Shown here in pieces: positions 58,591-64,000 of a stretch of 64,000 nt of DNA. Every line of letters begins with the position of its first letter. Within the stretch, counting starts at the first letter, position 1. The notes beneath the pieces are model-generated. The model saw only the letters and a program-made list of their open reading frames with translations. It did no database searches and had not been told where the DNA came from. Source of the DNA: Craterostigma plantagineum (Eukaryota; Streptophyta; Magnoliopsida; Lamiales; Linderniaceae); the NCBI GenBank assembly GCA_027422505.1, contig JAPQWV010000634.1, positions 62,001-126,000 on the forward strand. Reading direction: 5' to 3'. The position numbers and the translations under genes were made by a program.

Positions 58591-61217
58591 ATGATGAAAA
58601 GACTTCTCATAAGAAGGGCAATATGGGAATCTAATAACAAGTTTCGAGACTCGAAACGTTGGTTCTCTCAAACCTCCCCGGCGGCCAACTATGCCGTCGA
58701 CGAATTACCCAAAATACCCCCCTTCGACTATGCTCCGCCGCCGTACGTCGGACCAAAGGCCGACGACGTATTGAAGAAGAGAAAAGAGTTTCTCAGCCCT
58801 TCCATGTTTTACTTCTACAATAAACCCGTGAGTCCCTCTACTAGCACACTCAAATGCGATATTAAATAATTTTTATTTAAAAAAGTTCTTTTTGAGATTA
58901 TATTTTAAATTTTATTATATATATATAAATTATAAAATTAAAGGTATAAGAATTAACTAAAAATAATAATTAAAAGATAGTGGGTGATATTCTAAATTTT
59001 ATTATCATTTTTTTTGTGAAATTAACAAACGGGCGGTTTATAACCAGCACCGACACTTAATAAAATAGAATAGGTAATTAAATGACACACAATTAATTCA
59101 AGTCATTTTCTTTACATATATAATGCAGGTGAACATCGTACACGGAAAAATGCAGTATTTATTCGACGAAAACGGTCGCAGATACCTCGACGCCTTCGGC
59201 GGCATAGCGACAGTTTCGTGCGGCCATTGTCATCCTCGAGTGGTCGAGGCGATGGTCGAACAAGCGAAAAACTTACAACACTCGACGATATTGTACCTTA
59301 ACCATGCGATAACCGATTTCGCCGAGGCTTTGGCTTCGAAATTGCCCGGAGATCTAAAGGTATGCATGTATTATTGTATCATGCATAAATTTAGGAGATT
59401 ATTGTGATAATTTTTTTTTGTTGATTACTATAGGTTGTATTCTTCACGAATTCGGGGACGGAAGCTAACGAGCTAGCGATGATGATGGCCCGACTTTACA
59501 CGGGTTGTCATGACATCGTATCGCTTAGGAACGCCTACCACGGTAATGCCTCGGGCACGATGGGCGCTACGGCGCAGTGTAATTGGAAATTCAACGTTGT
59601 TCAGGTATTCTAATTGTAAGAAAATTTTGATTGCAAATACTAGATTGATGACTATCGTATTTGGTGAATCTGAAACATATGATCTCAGAGATTAGTCGCA
59701 TAGTCCAAGTCAATAGTCGATTGGGCGGGGATACTTCCAAGTCGAGAAAAAAAAAAGAAAATGGAAAAAAAACAAGTTTTTTAAGGAAACTTCGAAAAAA
59801 ATTGATTTTCTTCAATTTTGATTCTTGAAACAGAGCGGCGTACATCACGCCACGAATCCCGACCCGTACAGAGGTGTGTTCGGGGCGGACGGCGAGAAGT
59901 ACGCCAAAGACGTTGAAGAAATAATACAGTTCGGAACGTCGGGCCACGTCGCTGCATTCATATCAGAAGCCATACAAGTAATTTAATATTTATTACATTC
60001 ATGATGATATTATTGCATCCAAGCTATTACTGTTTAGTATTTTTTGCAACTTTTTTTTTTGTTATGAATATTTTAGGGCGTCGGAGGAATTGTCGAGCTA
60101 GCGCCGGGATATTTACCGGCGGCGTACGACGTCGTGAGAAAAGCGGGCGGCCTTTGTATCGCCGACGAGGTGCAGTCTGGGTTTGCTCGGACTGGGACCC
60201 ACTTTTGGGGGTTCGAAGCTCATGGTGTTGTCCCCGACATCGTTACGATGGCTAAGGTTCAATTTTTAGCTTTCTCCATTAGAAATGATTTAAATTGAAA
60301 TGATTTCAATTCAATATTCTAGAAGATCAATAATAGTGACAACTGTTCAGTCTATCCGATAGACTCGAAAACCACTCTCTATTTTTTTTTCGTAATAAGA
60401 TGATAAAGAATAAAGATTCAAAATATTCACTTACAATATATAATTATAGGGAATAGGAAATGGGATACCACTAGGGGCGGTGGTAACGACGCCGAAGGTT
60501 GCCGAAGTTTTGACTCGTAGGAATTATTTCAATACGTTCGGAGGAAACCCTGTCTGTACTAAGACGGGGCTCGCCGTTCTCGGAGTGATCGAAGAGGAAA
60601 ATCTGCAAGAAAATGCTCGTGTCGTCGGCTCTTATTTGAAAGAACGCCTCAACGCTCTCAAGAAAAAGCACGAAAGTAAGTTTCTAACAAAATCGTCGTA
60701 ATTATCTAACTATATGATCTCAATAATAGGACGATATAAGCTGAAAATAGTTCGAATTATTTTTCGTAGTAATTGGTGATGTGAGGGGACGAGGACTGAT
60801 GCTCGGGGTCGAACTTGTTAGTGATCATCGACTTAGGACGCCGGCGAAAGTTGAGATTCTCGGAGTGATGGAGCATATGAAAGGTTGATGAGTCGTTTTC
60901 GCGTTTATGTTTATTCGTGACAAAAACCCTAAACCCTAAATTCTAAATCCTAAAACCGATTCTTTTTTCAGATTTGGGTGTTCTGATCGGTAAAGGCGGG
61001 TTTTATGGAAACGTTTTTAGAATCACGCCTCCCCTATGCTTCAACCGCGACGATGCCGGTAAATTAAATATTTATATCATATTTTCGCTGTAATAAAAAT
61101 TAACTAAGTAGTATTTATTTGTGGTTTATTTCAAGAAGCATATAATACTATTTCATATTGGCTGTGAATGCAGATTTTCTAGTGGACGCAATGGACTATG
61201 CGATGCTCAAGTTGTGA
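58591..61217 (+). CDS. AGT2/PYD4-type class III aminotransferase, mitochondrial, 9 exons
   Basis: Exons 58591-58827, 59129-59359, 59434-59604, 59834-59977, 60077-60256, 60450-60675, 60770-60883, 60972-61058 and 61174-61217 encode 477 residues. The Arg/Ser-rich N-terminus ([18 protein letters not shown]) fits a mitochondrial presequence. PLP-site landmarks are [27 protein letters not shown] and the Schiff-base lysine at residue 321 (VTMAK). [25 protein letters not shown] and FRITPPLCF follow. The family includes alanine:glyoxylate aminotransferases AGT2/AGT3 and PYD4, which transaminates beta-alanine and aminoisobutyrate in pyrimidine catabolism. The sequence mixes features of both. Its position beside RAPTOR1 matches the Arabidopsis PYD4 neighbourhood, which favours that assignment (inference). 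Intron 7 contains short telomere-like CCCTAAA repeats. Confidence 0.92.
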
Positions 61218-61426
61218 AGAACTATTATAAAGTTTCACATGTGTACAAATATATATATATATATATATTATATGTTATCTTGCAGTTCGAAGTCACGATC
61301 TCATGTGTTTTATATTTGTCCCGACATAATGGTATGATATGATAATATTATAACGAGAATATCTCGACATGACTTCAATTTGAGCTCTGTATCTATTAAT
61401 ACAAATGACAAAAGTTGCGAATTGTT

Positions 61427-61470
61427 GGGCGGAGATGACTACTTATAAGGGCGGAGATGACTACTTATAA
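61427..61470 (+). repeat. 22-base tandem duplication
   Basis: Two perfect adjacent copies of a unit starting GGGCGGAGATGACTACTTAT. Confidence 0.85.
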
Positions 61471-61899
61471 GGCAACAAACGAAACAAAGGACTTAATTGG
61501 GAGCCTAAATGATTAATGATTTAAAAATTATTTCGATAGAGATATTGATTTTTCGTTCACTTAGGTAAACAAGTACCTTTTCGCCCCACTCTATTTCTGT
61601 ATTTAAAATATAATTATATTTATCTTTCTAATTTTGAGATTCATTATTTGTAATGTTGAATATATGAAATATAACTTTTAACTATATAAACAAAATAATG
61701 TGTTGGGATATAAGTATAATAGATAAAAATTGAAGTAATATAAAATTATTAAAGTAACTAATTAACAAATAGATGACTAAATTGCAAATAAAGTGACGGA
61801 TCAAATGTTGCAGTTTATAGCCACCCCACACCCTTCATATAATAGAATAGATATGAAATATTTGTACGAATATGAAATTTTGATTTAAAAATAACGTTA

Positions 61900-62330
61900 A
61901 TTTACAAAAACCGACCGTTAAAAGTAGTGTTGTAAATGAATGGATTTTTTTGTCAACTCAAATTTTGATTCCTCGAAAAAGAATTTAATAACCATAGACG
62001 CTAAATGATCGTTAAAATTAAAGATACTAATTTGAAAAAATGACCGTTAATATTACAAATATTAATTTGGAAAACGACCATAGACGTTAAATTATTTTTA
62101 AAAAATGACCGTTAAAAGTAAATATTATCATTTTCGGTAAATTGCCGTTACTAATTACTAAAAAACGATCTTAATTTGGAAAAACGACTCGATTAATGAT
62201 TTTTTAAATAAGTATAAGTAAAAATACTAATTTGAAAATGACGGGCGTATTTAACAAAAAAATGATCGTTAATAGTAAAAAAAATTGGAAAAAATGATCG
62301 ATAACTATACGATATCATTTTGGGGAAATT
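61900..62330 (+). repeat. Degenerate tandem repeat with ATGACCGTTAA core
   Basis: AAATGACCGTTAA and variants (ACGACC, ATGATCGTTAA, GACGTTAAAT) recur about ten times, each followed by AAAGTAAATATTA or ACTAATTTGGAAAA. The unit is about 40-50 bases and strongly decayed. No coding content; the family is not recognised. Confidence 0.6.
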
Positions 62331-62977
62331 GTTAATAATACGATATCAATAGATATTTATGTGTACAATGTCACCAAATAAAAGAAGGAATAGAGAGCTC
62401 GTAAAATTGAAAATACCAATAAATATTTATAATATATCTGCATATATGTTTTTTTATCCTTGCTTTCAACAAACAAATTGTCTTTTGAAGTGAATTTGAA
62501 AATGGGATAATAAAAAAGAAAGAAAAGAAAAGACAATATTATTACGATTTATGGGTTGACAAAACAAAATATTACAGTCCTTTGACCAGAAGATAATCCT
62601 TGGACAATTAGCGTAACATTACAATATATCATTAGCAGCAAAATCACATCACTTTCTTCTTCCTTGCTTCCAACACACTCACAGCAGAAGCACAGACATC
62701 ATCGTATACCCACGTGTCGACGGCGACCGCCGCATCAGCTTGGCGTTTCAAGAGCTCGGAGGATCACCTCTCCTATCCTCTCTCAGTCTCTTCTACGCTT
62801 CTATATCACCCTTCTCCGCCAATCATTTCCCATTCCCCTCATTGATTTCTCAGCTGCAGAAGCATCCATTTCGTTAATTAGCGCGCATTTTGTGAATTCT
62901 GCCCCTCTAGGGGCGAGGCTGAATCGAAAATTTGGGTGCTCCGTTAGTTACTGAGTGGTGTTTCTTTATTTTTTTGT

Positions 62978-64000
62978 ATGGCATTGGGTGATTCGATGGC
63001 CGCCTCTAGATTTTCGCACACGACGGTGGCGGGTTCGCCGCCGTCCGATAAGTTGTGTGAGTTTCCGAATGGCAATGCTGATGTTTCCGAGGGCGTGCCT
63101 AGTGTTGTTGATGGTGGAATTAGTGATGATGGTAGTAGAGGTTTGGGTGAGGCGTCGAGTGCTGTGTCAACTACGACGAATATGGCATATTTGCCGCAGA
63201 CTGTGGTTTTATGTGAGCTTAGGCACGATGGTTTTGAGGATTCTGTGCCAGTAGGTCCATCGGACAGTGGTTTGGTCTCAAAATGGAAGCCCAAGGATAG
63301 GGTGAGCTACAGCAGTTTCTTGATTGTGTGTTTAATACTTGGTTCTATTTTGTTGGGAATACTGAAATTGTTGGTGATGCATAAATATGAGCTTGTGCCT
63401 GTATCATTTTCCCAAAAATTGTGGTTTTGTGTGGATATGCTGCTGTATATGATGTTTACCTTCTGACCGAAGTTGCGCATGTGATCCTCAGGTTGCCTTT
63501 AGGAGAATTTTGCTGTTGTCGCATGGAAATGTATATGGTTGATTTCTTGATTTTAGCTCAAGGGCTATACGTTGTAAGGAATAAGGATTGTTTTGTTAGT
63601 CGGAGCAAATTTTGTACTAGGTGCAGTATCTAATCCGTTTAGTTTGAGGAGAATTTAGAGTTAGTGGCTGCTGTCCTGCGTTGCAATTACGTGCTTTGTT
63701 ATATTCTACTCGTTTATTCTATACATGACTTGCCTATCTTCTTTAGCCTTTTTACTCCTTGATTCGACTTATCAATTTATGATCTTATCAATCAAAAGTC
63801 AATTATGCTTAATTTTTAGTCGTGAATACCAACTGCAGATGAAAACTGGATGCGTTGCTCTGGTTCTGTGTTTAAATATCAGCGTGGATCCACCTGATGT
63901 CATAAAGATATCTCCTTGCGCTCGAATGGAGTGCTGGATTGGTATATTCCATTTCCATACGTGCTACTTTTACTACTACCATATGCGATAACTCATCATC
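62978..64000 (+). CDS. RAPTOR1: RAPTOR1, regulatory-associated protein of TOR, 5' part (runs off the window)
   Basis: Exons 62978-63301 and 63839-63941 encode the first 142 residues; the gene continues beyond the window. [19 protein letters not shown] and [20 protein letters not shown] match the N-terminus of Arabidopsis RAPTOR1. Exon 2 ([34 protein letters not shown]) is the start of the conserved caspase-like RNC domain. RAPTOR presents substrates such as S6K to TOR in TORC1 and is needed for growth and meristem activity. Intron 1 is 537 bases (GTGAGC to CTGCAG). Exon 2 ends in the middle of the codon for the residue after ECWI, as expected. The variable Ser/Gly-rich stretch at about residues 25-65 is usual in plants. 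Confidence 0.93.

Larger units (their letters stand above)
61218..62977. other. Spacer between the aminotransferase and RAPTOR1 with degenerate repeats
   Basis: Contains a 22-base tandem duplication (61427-61470), a degenerate tandem array at about 61900-62330, and the RAPTOR1 promoter and leader (from about 62640). No other gene is seen. Confidence 0.55.

Overview
This window is nuclear DNA of a flowering plant, a eudicot. The genes have many short introns (mostly GT–AG) in AT-rich intergenic DNA, and the families are plant-specific: SAUR, XTH, class III peroxidase, CIA2 with a CCT domain, CYP716 P450, pollen receptor-like kinase and phytocystatin-like protein. Protein resemblance suggests an asterid, perhaps Lamiales, but the sequence alone does not settle this. 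Density is about one gene per 3.5 kb: 19 protein-coding loci, of which 17 are complete and two are cut by the window ends. No tRNA, rRNA, CRISPR array or autonomous transposon was recognised. All exon maps are manual, from splice signals and reading frame.

Layout. 1-182 (-): first exon of an OSTC-type oligosaccharyltransferase subunit. 1369-3568 (+): MSR-type GT106 glycosyltransferase with a MITE in intron 5. 4290-4508 (-): small zinc-ribbon protein. 5368-7563 (-): three-KH RNA-binding protein resembling PEPPER. 7564-12162: repeat-rich spacer. 12163-13773 (+): CIA2. 14806-18115 (+): ANTH/AP180 clathrin adaptor. 18440-21411 (-): TBC1D5-like Rab-GAP. 24412-26496 (-): GT14/DUF266 glycosyltransferase. 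30547-31534 (+): XTH. 33775-35680 (+): PECT1. 36253-36515: near-perfect foldback element with a 10-bp target-site duplication. 37620-38105 (-): SAUR. 40589-41200 (+): ribosomal protein eS27. 41665-44131 (-): pollen-type LRR receptor-like kinase with atypical catalytic motifs and a GC-AG intron. 46353-49368 (+): TORTIFOLIA1-like microtubule protein. 50057-50392 (+): diverged cystatin-like secreted protein. 51827-53439 (+): CYP716 P450 with a one-base frameshift in the haem-binding loop. 53742-55308 (-): class III peroxidase. 58591-61217 (+): AGT2/PYD4 aminotransferase. 62978 to the end (+): 5' part of RAPTOR1.

How the genes relate. They are ordinary independent plant genes, not an operon or cluster. 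Two themes recur: cell wall and secretory pathway (OSTC, MSR, GT14 protein, XTH, peroxidase) and membrane traffic or lipids (ANTH adaptor, TBC Rab-GAP, PECT1). The order CIA2, ANTH adaptor, TBC, GT14, XTH matches, from memory, the order on Arabidopsis chromosome 5 (At5g57180 to about At5g57560). The aminotransferase-RAPTOR1 pair matches At3g08860/At3g08850. I see no new multi-gene system. The most interesting signals are the P450 frameshift, the young foldback element, the diverged cystatin-like gene, nested MITE insertions and several uncharacterised repeats.
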